64,000 nt of DNA from FEN-1219 sp963744305 (GTDB lineage Bacteria; Pseudomonadota; Gammaproteobacteria; Steroidobacterales; Rariloculaceae): the NCBI GenBank assembly GCA_963744305.1, contig CAVUTF010000039.1, forward strand, positions 40,517 through 104,516. Direction: 5' to 3'. The notes beneath the pieces were generated by a model. That model was not told where the DNA came from. It did no database searches and was given only the letters and a program-made list of their open reading frames with translations. How positions within the stretch are numbered: the stretch's first letter is position 1; each line of letters starts with the position of its first letter. A program made the position numbers and the translations under genes. Below, in pieces: positions 26,891 to 36,591 of this stretch.

Positions 26891-27532
26891 CTATCTATAG
26901 AAGATGTGCGTGCCGATCTGCGCGACCTGTTGCTTCGTCCGTGCCCAGGACGGCTCCATGTAGGACGCGTGGTAGAACAGCGCTCCGTCGACTGCCGGCG
27001 TCACTTCCTTATCGTAGACCGCGGTCGCTGCCGCTAGCGCGCGCTCCCATGCGCGGCCCCGCGGCTTGCGTCTGTCCTCGATCTCCGTCCAGGAGAACGC
27101 GCCGACGTACCGTTTACGCAGCGGATCCCAGGCCTTCTGGTGCACGACCGCACAAATCGTCTCGGGGAATAGCGGCGACGCGACGCGGTTCAGCGTGACT
27201 TCGGCAACCGCGTATTGACCGGCGAGCGGCTCACCCCTGGCCTCGTGGTAGATGTTCTCGGCCAAGCACGTGATCTCGGCGAGTCGCTGCCGCTCGGCCT
27301 GGTTCTCCATGTGGTCGACGTAAGCAAACCGCGCCATGCCGGCGACCGCGGCGAGCGGCACGATCGACGCCAACGCGAACAGCAAGTGTCCCTTGTCCCA
27401 CGTCTGCCAATGGAAACGCAGCGAGTGCCACCACCCGACCACGCGCCACGTTACGCGTAGCCGCCGCGCGCGTCGGAACGGCGAACTGAACGTGAATGAA
27501 CGTCTGCGAGCTGCCATGGCAAGCGGCAGCAT
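26891..27532 (-). CDS. Cell wall hydrolase, SleB-like (Hydrolase_2), membrane-anchored
   Basis: 213 residues. A basic N-terminus and one membrane segment (about residues 48-70, LLFALASIVPLAAVAGMARF) are followed by the Hydrolase_2 domain: CLAENIYHEARGEPLAGQYA with the catalytic glutamate region, VAEVTLNRV, CAVVHQ and ALFYHASYM. SleB-type enzymes cut peptidoglycan as lytic transglycosylases. In non-sporulating Gram-negatives they are thought to remodel the wall. An internal ATG at 27517 is an alternative start. Neither start has a clear ribosome binding site. Confidence 0.88.
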   Translation of the reverse strand: MLPLAMAARRRSFTFSSPFRRARRLRVTWRVVGWWHSLRFHWQTWDKGHLLFALASIVPLAAVAGMARFAYVDHMENQAERQRLAEITCLAENIYHEARGEPLAGQYAVAEVTLNRVASPLFPETICAVVHQKAWDPLRKRYVGAFSWTEIEDRRKPRGRAWERALAAATAVYDKEVTPAVDGALFYHASYMEPSWARTKQQVAQIGTHIFYR

Positions 27533-28261
27533 AACGATCGCTCCGCGACGCCCGCTATCGGAACTGCTTCACAAACGCGAAGACGGCGGGCGGGCGTGCG
27601 GGTGGCGGCACGGCGACGGGTGGTCATGCTCGGCGCGTGGCCGGCGGCGCCTGAAGGCGCGCGCTGCCAGTTGCAGGCGATGTGGGGCCAGGTGTGCCGG
27701 TCGACATTCGGCATCGCGAGTGCGAACGGTCTGCCATTCCAAGCGGAGGCGCGGGATTTGTGGCCCCACGTGGTTGGGCGCCGCCGGCCACGCGCCGAGC
27801 ACAACCACCCATCCCCGCGATTTCTCCGCTGCGCGCGCCCGCTCCGCGCATCGCTTCGCTCGCTGGGTGGCAAGAACCACGTCGCAGCGTCGCATGCGGC
27901 AGTCGCGGAGCGAACCGTGATGCTGCCACTCTTCGCATCAGACATCTCGGCGCGCGCGGGCGAGGAGTGGCGATGAGGTGCTCGTGTGTTTTGGGATTCC
28001 GTGCGGCGGCCCGCTCCGTGGGGCCGAGAATCTCGCGAGGACCAACCGAATGGCACGCCGCACGCTCCGCGCTGCCCAATGTCGACTGGCACACCTGGCC
28101 CCACGCCCCTGGCTATCGGCACGGATCGTTACGGCCGCCGCGCGGAAGCACGGAACACATGAGCGCCTCGTCGCCCCACGCCCCGTCGCTCGCCACCCGC
28201 AACATCGAACGGGCGAAACGGGAGGCGCCGCAACCCCGACGACCGAGCTACCATTCACCGC
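27533..28261. repeat. Gene-free region with two imperfect inverted repeats
   Basis: About 730 bases without a gene I can support. One inverted repeat pairs 27618-27651 with 27777-27810 (32 of 34 bases). A second pairs 27682-27713 with 28073-28104 (30 of 32 bases), and its similarity continues more weakly for about 25-30 further bases. The two repeats interleave, so the region can fold in alternative ways. Open frames exist on both strands in most phases, as happens in GC-rich repeats, and none has a recognisable protein. It may be a dispersed intergenic repeat or remnant of a miniature element. No transposase is seen. Confidence 0.65.
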
Positions 28262-29698
28262 ATGTTGCCGAAGCCTTTCAGCTGGGACCGAGCCGCGGCG
28301 CGCGCCGGCAAATTCGACGGCAAGTTCGTCGTCGGTGTGCTGACCACCGGCATCTACTGCCTGCCGTCGTGCGGCGCCCGGCCGCCGCACGCGCACAACG
28401 CGCGCACGTTCAGGACGGAAGACGAGGCGCGCGCGGCCGGACTTCGGCCTTGCAAGCGCTGCCGGCCCGATCTTTTTTATCGCGGCGAAGACAGCGACAT
28501 CGCATTGTTCGACGCGCTCGCCGTGCGCGTGCGCACCGAGCCCGCGCGTGTCCCCGACGCGGCGGCGCTCGCGCGCGGCTGCGGCGTGAGCCAAACCAAG
28601 CTCAACGACCTCATGCGCGTGCAGGCGCACATGACCCCGGCGGCGTGGCTCAAGCGCGAGCGCGTGCGTTCGGCTTGCCGGGCGCTTCTGCTCACGGAAG
28701 AGCGCGTGGTCGACGTGGGCTTCTCGGCCGGCTTCGAAAGCGAATCGGCGTTTCACCGGCAATTCCTCGCGGCGACCCGGATGACGCCCGGCGCCTATCG
28801 CGGCTTGAACGGCGCGTCCGTGTTTCTGCTGCAGTTGCCGGCCGGCTACCGCGCGCGAGAAATCCTCGCGTATCACGCGCGCGATCCCGCGAGCCCGTGC
28901 GAGCGCGTCGACGGGTCAACGATCTTCAAGGCGCTTATGACCGAGGACGGCGCGGTCGTGCTCGAGATATCGCTCGAGCCGCAAGCGGCGTGGTGCCGGA
29001 TTCATGCGGATTCGAAGCTCGGTCCGCGCAGCATCGAGGCGATGCACTCGGCGGCGCTGCGCATGCTAGGCCTCACGCTCGACATTGCGCCGTTCGAAAC
29101 GCGCGCCGGCCGCGATCCGCGCATGGCCGCGCTGCTCGCGCGGCGCCGCGGCTTGCGCTTGCCGCTCACGCCGACCGTTTTCGACGGTCTGTGCTGGGCG
29201 ATCATCGGGCAGCAAATCAACGTCCGTTTCGCGAGCGCGTTGCGCCGCGAGGTTCTTGCGCTCGCAGGCGAGCCGGTGCAAGGCATGCGCGCGCACCCGA
29301 GCGCGGCGCGCGTCGCGGAGATTTCGCTCGCCGATCTCACGAGCCGGCGGTTCTCGCGCTCGAAAGCGGAATATCTGATCGGCGCGGCGCAGGCCGTTGC
29401 GTCCGGCGAGCTCGACGCGGAAGCCTTGGCGGAGTCGTCCGCAGTGGCCGCCGAGCGCAGCTTGCTCCGCTTGCGGGGCATTGGCCCGTGGACGGCGCGG
29501 TACACGCTGATGCGCGGCGCCGGGTTGGCCGATTGCGCGCCCGTCGGCGACGTGGCGCTCGCTGCAGCGCTGCAGCGCTACACGGGAGCCGAAAAGCGCC
29601 CCGGTCCTGCCGAGGTCGACGTGTTGATGCGGCCGTTCGCGCCGTTCCGCAGCATCGCGACATTTCATCTGTGGTCGAGCTTGAAGGACGCTGCATGA
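28262..29698 (+). CDS. alkA: Ada-like/AraC/AlkA fusion: DNA-3-methyladenine glycosylase II with methyl-sensor domain
   Basis: A 478-residue three-part protein. The N-terminal Ada zinc domain has the four cysteines (TTGIYCLPSC and RPCKRC); in Ada the first of these accepts a methyl group from DNA phosphotriesters and turns the protein into an activator. An AraC-type helix-turn-helix follows (about 100-180, VVDVGFSAGFESESAFHRQF). The C-terminal half is AlkA: the N-terminal beta domain, then helix-hairpin-helix LLRLRGIGPWTARYTLMRG with the catalytic aspartate downstream in CAPVGDVAL. It would sense alkylation, activate repair genes and excise alkylated bases. It overlaps ogt by ATGA. Confidence 0.93.
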   Translation: MLPKPFSWDRAAARAGKFDGKFVVGVLTTGIYCLPSCGARPPHAHNARTFRTEDEARAAGLRPCKRCRPDLFYRGEDSDIALFDALAVRVRTEPARVPDAAALARGCGVSQTKLNDLMRVQAHMTPAAWLKRERVRSACRALLLTEERVVDVGFSAGFESESAFHRQFLAATRMTPGAYRGLNGASVFLLQLPAGYRAREILAYHARDPASPCERVDGSTIFKALMTEDGAVVLEISLEPQAAWCRIHADSKLGPRSIEAMHSAALRMLGLTLDIAPFETRAGRDPRMAALLARRRGLRLPLTPTVFDGLCWAIIGQQINVRFASALRREVLALAGEPVQGMRAHPSAARVAEISLADLTSRRFSRSKAEYLIGAAQAVASGELDAEALAESSAVAAERSLLRLRGIGPWTARYTLMRGAGLADCAPVGDVALAAALQRYTGAEKRPGPAEVDVLMRPFAPFRSIATFHLWSSLKDAA

Positions 29699-30213
29699 GC
29701 GAACCACGACACCGCTGGGGCACGATCGCCACGCGCTTCGCAACATTTGCCGCATGGGTCGATGGGAAGGAGAGGCTCGTCCGATTCAACCTCTCCGCGG
29801 CAGGCGCGGCGGCAGTCGATCGCGATGCAGTGCGCGACGAAGGGGCGATCGCCGACGTGCGTCGGCAGGTCGAAGAATATTGCGCAGGCGAACGCACAGA
29901 GTTCGTGATCGAGCGCGCCGCGCACGGCACGGATTTTCAGCGCGCGGTTTGGGAAGCCCTGATGGACATTCCGTACGGCGAGACTCGCAGCTACGGCGAG
30001 ATCGCTAAAGCGATCGGTCAACCCGAAGCCGCGCGCGGCGTCGGCGCCGCGAACGCAGCGAATCCGATCGCGCTGATCGTGCCGTGTCATCGAGTAATCG
30101 GCGCGGACGGCAGCTTGACCGGCTACGGCGGCGGGCTGCCGCTCAAGCGCGCGTTGCTTGCGCACGAGGCCGAGCATCGCCCCGCGCGGGCGCGCACGGG
30201 AACGCTGTTCTAG
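29695..30213 (+). CDS. ogt: Methylated-DNA--protein-cysteine methyltransferase
   Basis: 172 residues. The acceptor cysteine C131 is in IVPCHRVIGADGSLTGYGGG, preceded by FQRAVWEAL and PYGETRSYGEIA, the DNA-binding and active-site helices of the family. It removes methyl groups from O6-methylguanine in a suicide reaction. The frame is open far upstream (to 27682), but that part is antisense to nothing and out of phase with alkA. The ATG at 29695 overlapping the alkA stop is the right start. With the fused Ada-AlkA gene it makes a compact adaptive-response operon. Confidence 0.95.
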   Translation: MSEPRHRWGTIATRFATFAAWVDGKERLVRFNLSAAGAAAVDRDAVRDEGAIADVRRQVEEYCAGERTEFVIERAAHGTDFQRAVWEALMDIPYGETRSYGEIAKAIGQPEAARGVGAANAANPIALIVPCHRVIGADGSLTGYGGGLPLKRALLAHEAEHRPARARTGTLF

Positions 30214-30266
30214 CCGCGGGACCACGTGCTATCGTCGCCCGAACAACAAGAACAACGGGCCCGCGA

Positions 30267-31292
30267 ATGAACGTTATCCAACCGACAACCGCGTTTGCGG
30301 CCAGCACGCCGCGCCTGTCCCTGATCCTGACTTTCGCGTTGTCGTCCGTGCCGGCGGCGACAGCCTCCGCGCAAAATCTGCTCCAGGAGCTCGCCTGGGC
30401 TTACGCGATCACACCGGGGCCGGCGCCGGCCGCCCCGGTTGACGACGGCACGCTGCACACGCTGCCGGGCGCGGAGCGCTCGTTCACGCTCGACCAGATC
30501 CGCAACCGGATGGGACCGGCCGATTGGTTTCCCGGCGATCACCCGAGCATGCCGCCGATTGTCGCCGTCGGGCGCGAGGCCGCAGCCGTGTGGGCATGCT
30601 GCGCTGTGCCACTACCCGAACGGTAAAGGCCGACCCGAGAATTCCGGCGTCGTCGGTCTGCCGAAAGAGTATTTCATCCAGCAGCTCTACGACTTCAAGA
30701 ACGGCTTGCGCCACAGTGCCGAGCCCTTGAAGGCCAACACGGAGCTCATGGTCGGCTTTGCGGTCCAGATGACGGACGAGGAGATCGAGCAATCGGCCGC
30801 CTATTTCAGCTCGATGCCATGGACGCCGTGGATCGAAGTGATCGAGACCGAGATGGTTCCGAAGACGCGCGTGCTGGGCGGCATGCACTTGCGGCTCGAG
30901 GGCGCGGGAGCGGGAATGGAGCCGCTGGGTCGCCGCATCGTGGAGTCGCCGAAGAATACCGAGCACACCGAGCTGCTGCGCAATCCGCGCTCCGGCTTCA
31001 CTGCGTATGTGCCACGGGTGCGGTCGCAAGCGGCGCAGCGCTCGTCAAGACGGGCAACGGCAAGATCACTGCCTGCACGGTTTGTCACGGCGAGAATCTG
31101 AACGGTTTGGCCGTGGTGCCGAGCTTGCGCGGCCGCTCGCCGAGCTATACGGCGCGGCAGCTCGTCGACTTCAAGCTCGGAGCTCGGCGAGGCGTTTGGG
31201 CGCCGCTGATGACGCAAGTCGTCGCGAACATGACCGCGGACGACATTCTGAACTTGTCTGCGTATGTTGCTTCGCTGCCACCGAGTCCCTGA
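30267..31292 (+). CDS. Diheme c-type cytochrome, c4-like (two frame breaks)
   Basis: A secreted electron carrier. The signal peptide ends near ATASAQ. The first heme site CALCH (in CALCHYPNGKGRP) appears after removing one base near 30600, and the second, CTVCH (CTVCHGENLNGL), lies in the last third after another one-base correction near 31016. Each heme domain is followed by a conserved YFIQQLYDFKNGLR or YTARQLVDFKLGAR segment and a final FSSMPW or YVASLPP, as in paired cytochrome c domains. Without correction only short frames remain. A cupredoxin or oxidase partner is not visible; a TonB receptor follows 163 bases later. Confidence 0.82.
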
Positions 31293-31455
31293 GGCGCGCT
31301 CTGAGACCCGACTTCAAAAGGTCTTATAGCCGCGACGGTTTTTTGTTAATGTGAGCGCGTTCCAGTAGGTTTGAGCAGTCCGGCACGCTGCTTATGAGCC
31401 TGCGTCCGGATGCTCGAGCCCCCACGAAAGACAGCAATCAAAGGGGAGAGGGGGA

Positions 31456-34046
31456 ATGAGATCCACTAACGTGTTGCATGCAGCGCAACCGGGACACCGG
31501 CTGCACACCGCTATTCGTAGAGTTCTATTTGGCGCCGCAGGATTGTCGCTGTGTGCCGGAGTGTTTCCGGAAGGTGCGATCGCGCAGGAGCCGCTCGAAG
31601 AGATACTCGTCACGGCGCGATTCCGCGAGGAGAATCTCCAGCAGACGCCACTCGCAATCACGGCCATCACCGGCGATTTGCTCAACTCGCGCTCGGCGAC
31701 GAGCACGCTCGATCTCGACGCGTTCGTGCCGAACGCCGTCATCGCGCCGCTCGGCGCCGGCTGGGGCTCTACGGCCGCGGCATTCATTCGCGGCATCGGT
31801 CTCGGCGACAACTCGTTGTCGTTCGAACCTGGGGTGCCGATCTACATCGACGATGTGTACCACGGCCGCCCGCAAGGCGCGGTGCTCGATCTGCTCGATG
31901 TCGAGCGAGTGGAGGTGCTGCGCGGTCCGCAAGGCACGTTGTTCGGCAAGAACACGCTCGGCGGCGCCGTGCGCATCATCTCGACGAAACCGCAAGGCGA
32001 GGGCGGCTACGTGGACATCGGCGGCGGCTCGCGCGATCGACTGTCAGTGCGCGGCTCGCACGACTTCGCGCTCGTCGAGGACAAAGTGTTCGTGCGCCTA
32101 GCGGCGTCGTCGAAGACGCAAGACGGGTACTTCGACATTCTCGACTACGAATGCGTCAATGGGGCGGGATCGCTCGGGCTCGGCGGCGCCGGCATCACCG
32201 CCGGCGTTTTTACTCCGGCCACGGAGTTGAGCACCGCGCTCACCACCCATCCGGCGATCGGCGGTGTGGCTCTCGGCAGCGTGCTCGGTAAGACGGACGA
32301 CCGCGGCTGTGTCATCGATCAGCTCGGCGGCGAGAACGTGCAGTCGGGTCGCGTGGCGCTGCGGTTCCTTGCTTCGGACACCGTCGAAGTGAACGTGATC
32401 ACCGACCTCACATACATGGACCAGGAGGGGCCGAGCGACAAGTACGCGGTTCAGCTGCGCACGACCGACGGCGTCCCGGCGGGCGTCGCGGGAAGCGTCG
32501 CCAGCTGGAACACGAATGTCGCGGTGCCCGTATTCGGCGGCCCCGTGCCCGGCATTCCTAACAGCGGCGGACAGTTCGACGGGCGCTTCCAAACGCCGAA
32601 TGACTCCTACACGAGCTACCACCGTTTCGGTCTCGACCCGCTCACCGGACGCTTCACGCCGAACGTGCAAGAGCTCACGCACTGGGGGCTGCAGACCACG
32701 GTCGACTGGGACTTGACCGACCGCCTGAGCTTCAAGTCGACGACGTCGTACCGCGAGTTCGACAACTCGTTCGGGCGCGATTCCGACGGCACGCCGTTTC
32801 CGCAAACGGTCACATGGGATACGTCGAAGCACGAGCAGTTCACGCAGGAGCTCACGCTGAACGGCACCACGCAGGGCGGCAACGTCGACTGGACGACGGG
32901 CGTGTACTACTACGACGCGTACGATTCGAATCAGGGTTACAACAACGGTTACGCGTACACGTCGAGCTTCACCGACCACAAGGACGAGCAGGACCTCAAT
33001 AACTACGCCGTGTTTTCGCATTTCGACTGGCAGCTGACGGAGAAGCTGGCTGTGTCCGGCGGCTTGCGCTACACCGACGACGAGAAGGTGTCCGACATCT
33101 TTCGCGTGACGGGCAACACCGCGCCGCCGGGCGTTGGCCTCCCGCAGTACGTGCTGATTCCGCATACGATCGTCGTGGCGGAGTCCGAGGAGTGGTCGCC
33201 GAAAATCAGCGTCGACTACCGATGGAACGAGAACGTCATGACCTACGCCGCGCTCTCGACCGGCTTCCGCGGGGGCGGTTTCGGTCCGCGACCGGCGAAC
33301 TCGTTGCAAGTCGCGGCGTTTGCAACCGGAGTTCGTCGACAGCTTCGAGATCGGCGCCAAAACCGATTTGTTCGATGGGCGGCTGCGCCTGAACGCGGAC
33401 ATCTACTACATGGAGAACACCGACAAGCAGCAGCCCACGCAGGAATGCGCGCCGTGCGATCCGACCCGCGTCGCGTGGTTCCGTACGGTGAACACGGGCG
33501 AATCGCGCAACAAAGGCGTCGAGCTCGAGGCGATGTGGGAGCCGATCGACAATCTGCGCATCCAAGGCTCGCTCGGTTACCAGGACTACTTGGTCACCGA
33601 TCTCGGCACGTCGGTAGGCCTATTCATCTATGTTCCGGACACCGCCCCGGATGCCGTCGATCCGCGGCGACGTCATGTATTCGCCGCGCACGCCCAAGTG
33701 GAACACGGGTTTTGGCATCCAGTACGCGTTCACCGTGGGTAACCGCGGCGCGATGCTCACGCCGCGCCTGGACTGGACCTGGCAGGACGACATCTGGTTC
33801 GCGACGAATCCCACGGCGGGAATCGTGAACCCACAGGATGGACGGCAGCCGGCATACAGTCTCATCAACGCGCGTGTCACGTGGGAGGCTCCCGGCACTC
33901 AGTGGGCGTTTTCCGCGTACGCGCTCAACCTGACGGACGAGTATTACTATTGGGGCAAGCTCTCGTTGCTCGCGAACTCCGGCAGGGAATCGGGCAACGT
34001 CGCACCGCCGCGTGAGTGGGGCTTCAACATCCGCTTCAACTTCTGA
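31456..34046 (+). CDS. TonB-dependent receptor (two frame breaks)
   Basis: An outer-membrane active transporter of about 860 residues. A signal peptide is followed by the TonB box region (LEEILVTARFREENLQQTPL), plug domain with IRGIGLGDNSLS and VERVEVLRGPQGTLFGKNT, and a long beta-barrel ending in the C-terminal aromatic FNIRFNF. Breaks near 33328 and 33664 are each removed by one-base deletion. A GGGGAGAGGGGG tract precedes the ATG. The plug resembles receptors for complex organic substrates rather than siderophores, but the ligand is unknown. A strong terminator follows at 34070. Confidence 0.92.
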
Positions 34047-34069
34047 TTCTCGGTAGTCGGTCTAGGATG

Positions 34070-34095
34070 GGCGCGTTCGGAACACCGAACGCGCC
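34070..34095 (+). terminator. Hairpin terminator after TonB receptor
   Basis: GGCGCGTTCGG and CCGAACGCGCC form a perfect 11-bp stem with loop AACA, starting 24 bases after the receptor stop and followed by TTCTCG. The T tract is weak, but the stem is stable and well placed. Confidence 0.65.
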
Positions 34096-34117
34096 TTCTC
34101 GAAAAAGGGGTATCGCA

Positions 34118-34561
34118 ATGTCGGGCATCAATGTCGGCCGCTGGCTTGCCGGCGGCCTCGTCGCTGCGATCGTGATCTTCGTGCTCGAGGGCGCGCTGAG
34201 CTCGCTATACGTCGACAGAGTCACGCAGGCGTTGGCCGCACGGAACATCACGATGGAGATGGAGGCATCCACGTTGCTGTGGGCGGTCGTGATCAGTCTG
34301 TTGAACGGCCTCGTGTTGATTTTCCTCTACGCCGCGGCCCGGCCGCGGTTCGGCGCGGGTGTGAAGACTGCGGTGATAGTGGCCGTCGCGATGGCTCTCG
34401 GCGGCGGCGTGCCGACGTTGATCGGCTATCAGATGCTCGGCCTCTACCCGAGCGACCTGCTGCTGTGGTGGACGGTGCAGTTCCTGGCCGAGTACATCGT
34501 TGCCGCGGTTGCGGGCGCTTGGGTCTACAGGGAACCCGCTACGCGTCCGCTCGCGGCTTGA
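34118..34561 (+). CDS. Small integral membrane protein, function unknown
   Basis: 147 residues from the ATG at 34118, with AAAGGGG upstream. Four membrane segments are visible (about residues 8-28, 48-70, 79-102 and 112-135). The sequence FVLEGALSSLYVDRVTQAL between the first two is a hydrophilic loop. It resembles small uncharacterised four-helix membrane proteins, and no motif is recognised. The gene lies between the receptor terminator and the convergent DUF6152 gene. Confidence 0.7.
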   Translation: MSGINVGRWLAGGLVAAIVIFVLEGALSSLYVDRVTQALAARNITMEMEASTLLWAVVISLLNGLVLIFLYAAARPRFGAGVKTAVIVAVAMALGGGVPTLIGYQMLGLYPSDLLLWWTVQFLAEYIVAAVAGAWVYREPATRPLAA

Positions 34562-34576
34562 TGCGGACGTAGCCGC

Positions 34577-35056
34577 TCAGCGGCCCGACGGATGCGCGTC
34601 GAGGTGCTTGCCTTTCTCGATCCAGCCGTTCGACTGCCAAGTCTCGATGACCTCGACGGAGTTGCAGACGCCGTCGTTCGGCCGCGCTGTCGTTCCGTCT
34701 TCCTTCACGACGAAGCACATCGCGCCGGCCGTGCGGCCGTCGCGCAGCGGGCTCATGACGACCTTGACGTGCTCGCCCTTCGCGAAACGTGTTGCCGTTC
34801 ACGCCTTGGCGCGCCGCGTGGACCATCGCGGCCCCTTCGAAGCTCCACGTCTTCGTCTCGCCGTTCTCGTCGAGTCCCTCGATGTGCAGCCAGCTGTGCG
34901 GGTTGTTGTAGTTCCACTCTGTGACGACGCCTTCGATCAGCTTGTGCTCAGTCAAGTTGAACATCGCGAAGGAATGATGAGCCGAGGCCGGCGTCGGTCG
35001 GAGCCGAGCGCGGCAGCCAATGACGCGGCGGCGATTGCGAATACCTGCTTTCTCAT
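34577..35056 (-). CDS. DUF6152 family secreted protein (two frame breaks)
   Basis: The start at 35056 has AAGGA upstream and encodes a signal peptide ending PASA before HHSFAMFN. The DUF6152 core is typical (GVVTEWNYNNPHSWLHIEG, WSFEGAAMV, GEHVKVVMSPLRDG). Breaks near 34995 (in the signal peptide) and 34790 must be corrected. The second needs one base removed, while the first needs either two extra bases removed or one added. The corrected protein ends HLDAHPSGR. It starts 15 bases after the partner-family gene and completes a DUF6152-partner-DUF6152 cassette. Confidence 0.75.
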
Positions 35057-35071
35057 TCGTAGTTCCTTCGT

Positions 35072-36097
35072 CTACTGCCCGCCGGCGTCGAAGATCGGGT
35101 TCAGCGACTGGCCCGGAATCTCTGGGAAATCGGTGAAGCCGCGCGGATCCTTGTATTCCGGATCGCCGGGCAAATAGAACTGCGTGTTGCCGTCCTCGTC
35201 CTTGTAGGAGTTGCTGCTCGTCGTGCATTCCCAATCGCGGATGCGCACTCCGGCATCTTTGAGATCGGGGCGGGCATCGTGCGTATAGACGGCCGACTGC
35301 GGCTTGTTGAGACCCAGCGGATCGTAGAAGGTCACTTGCGTGATCAAATGGCGCCCGGCCGAGTCGGTTTTTTCCTGCCAGGTTTCGACCATCTCGAACT
35401 GGTTGCTGGTCAATGGCATGCCGCGCACGTAGTCCGCGGGGTTTACCCATTTCGTCCAAATCACGAGCTTGTCGCGATCCCAGAAGCCGATGCTGTCGCC
35501 GAGTAGCGAAATGCTTGCCCTCCGTGTTGATGTGCTCCGCGCCGATGTAGATGCGGCGCGTCTCGTTCATGAAATCGTTCATCATCCATGTCTGGTGCGG
35601 CATGTTGACGAACTCCTTGATATACGGCTCCCAGAGCCACCGCGGAACGCCGGCGTATTCGCAAGCGGTGAGGCGGTCGTAACGCTGTTGGCCGTATTCC
35701 TCGATCTCCGCGCGGCGTTCTTTGAACTGCTGCTCGTACGCGCGGCGTCAAGACGCCTTCCTTGCACTTTGGCGCCGGGCGCCCAAGCGGTCGCGAGCGT
35801 GCCGTCCACGAGGAAGATCGCAGGCATCGTGTTGTTGCCGCTGCCCCAGAGTCCGTCCCAAACGGGGATCGTGGCCATCGTGTGCTTCGTGCCGCCGTTG
35901 GCCTTCTCGAGCAAGTACTGGTAGTGCTCCTCCGCCGTCTTGAAATCCCGCGGCGGCAATTCGAGCTGCGCCTGCGGCAGCGCGGCTTGCTCTTGCGCCG
36001 CCGCCGACGCTTCGTTCCTTTGGGCGCTCGAAGACGTCGCGACGCATGCAGCGATCACGAGCCCCAGCCCGCATTTCGCCAACGCTCTCGCCATCAT
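35072..36097 (-). CDS. Secreted partner-family protein, function unknown (three frame breaks)
   Basis: About 340 residues after removing one base near each of 35775, 35745 and 35515. A signal peptide (LGLVIAACVATSSSAQ) is followed by FKTAEEHYQYLLEKANGGTK, a KERRAEIEEYGQQRYDRLTACEY helix region, then RRIYIGAEHINTEG and GDSIGFWDRDKLVIWTKWV, the signature shared with the other partner proteins. Its C-terminus EFVDFPEIPGQ-like tail is rich in Pro and Asp. The start ATGATG overlaps the stop of the upstream DUF6152 gene, and GAGGAAC precedes it. No enzymatic motif is recognised. Confidence 0.7.
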
Positions 36098-36514
36098 TTT
36101 GGCTGTTCCTCTTCGCTTGCGGACTCCCGTGTCGAACGATGAGCCCGCGAACACTTGGCGGCCGTCCGGCAGATGCACGGACCGCGCGTTCGCGATATTG
36201 GGCTTCAGCTTCGACAGAAATCCGTTGATCGTGACGACCTGTCCCTGCTGCAGCGAGTTGCGGTTCCAGCCTTGCCGCATGAGCCCGTTCGGCGGGCCGA
36301 GCTCGCAGTCCCAGTTCACGACGTTGCCGGTCTCGTCCTTGACGTCGATGTAGATGCGCGCGTGCGGATTGGTCCACTCGAGCTTCGTCACGGTGCCCGT
36401 GAGCGTGACCGGCTTTTCGCGATCGTATTCCGCCGAGAACGAATGATGAGCTATCGCCGGTCCGGCTGCTCCCAGCGCGAGTGCCGTTGCCAGTGCGAAG
36501 GACCTGCCGTTCAT
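36094..36514 (-). CDS. DUF6152 family secreted protein (one likely frame break)
   Basis: A signal peptide ends GPAIA directly before HHSFSAEYD. The core reads VTLTGTVTKLEWTNPHARIY, WDCELGPPNGLMRQGW, GQVVTINGFLSKL and DGRQVFAGSS, the classic DUF6152 pattern. Uncorrected, the frame fuses into the next gene. Removing one base near 36137 gives a short tail and a TGA at 36094-36096 that overlaps the partner start as ATGA. The first gene of the cassette, divergent from the NmrA-like reductase at 36592. Confidence 0.8.
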
Positions 36515-36591
36515 GCGCGCTCCCGCGATACCCGCTGCGGCAAGAATGATAACCTTAAGGCCCGGAAGCTCAATGGCAGAGAGATAGCGTG

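Noticed and set aside
27682..29694. N-terminal extension of Ogt as an 843-codon protein
   Set aside because: The frame runs through the repeat region and out of phase through alkA; the ATG at 29695 overlapping the alkA stop gives the family's normal length.
32098..33402. Minus-strand frame of 434 codons inside the TonB receptor
   Set aside because: Antisense to a receptor with plug and barrel motifs; composition typical of a shadow frame.
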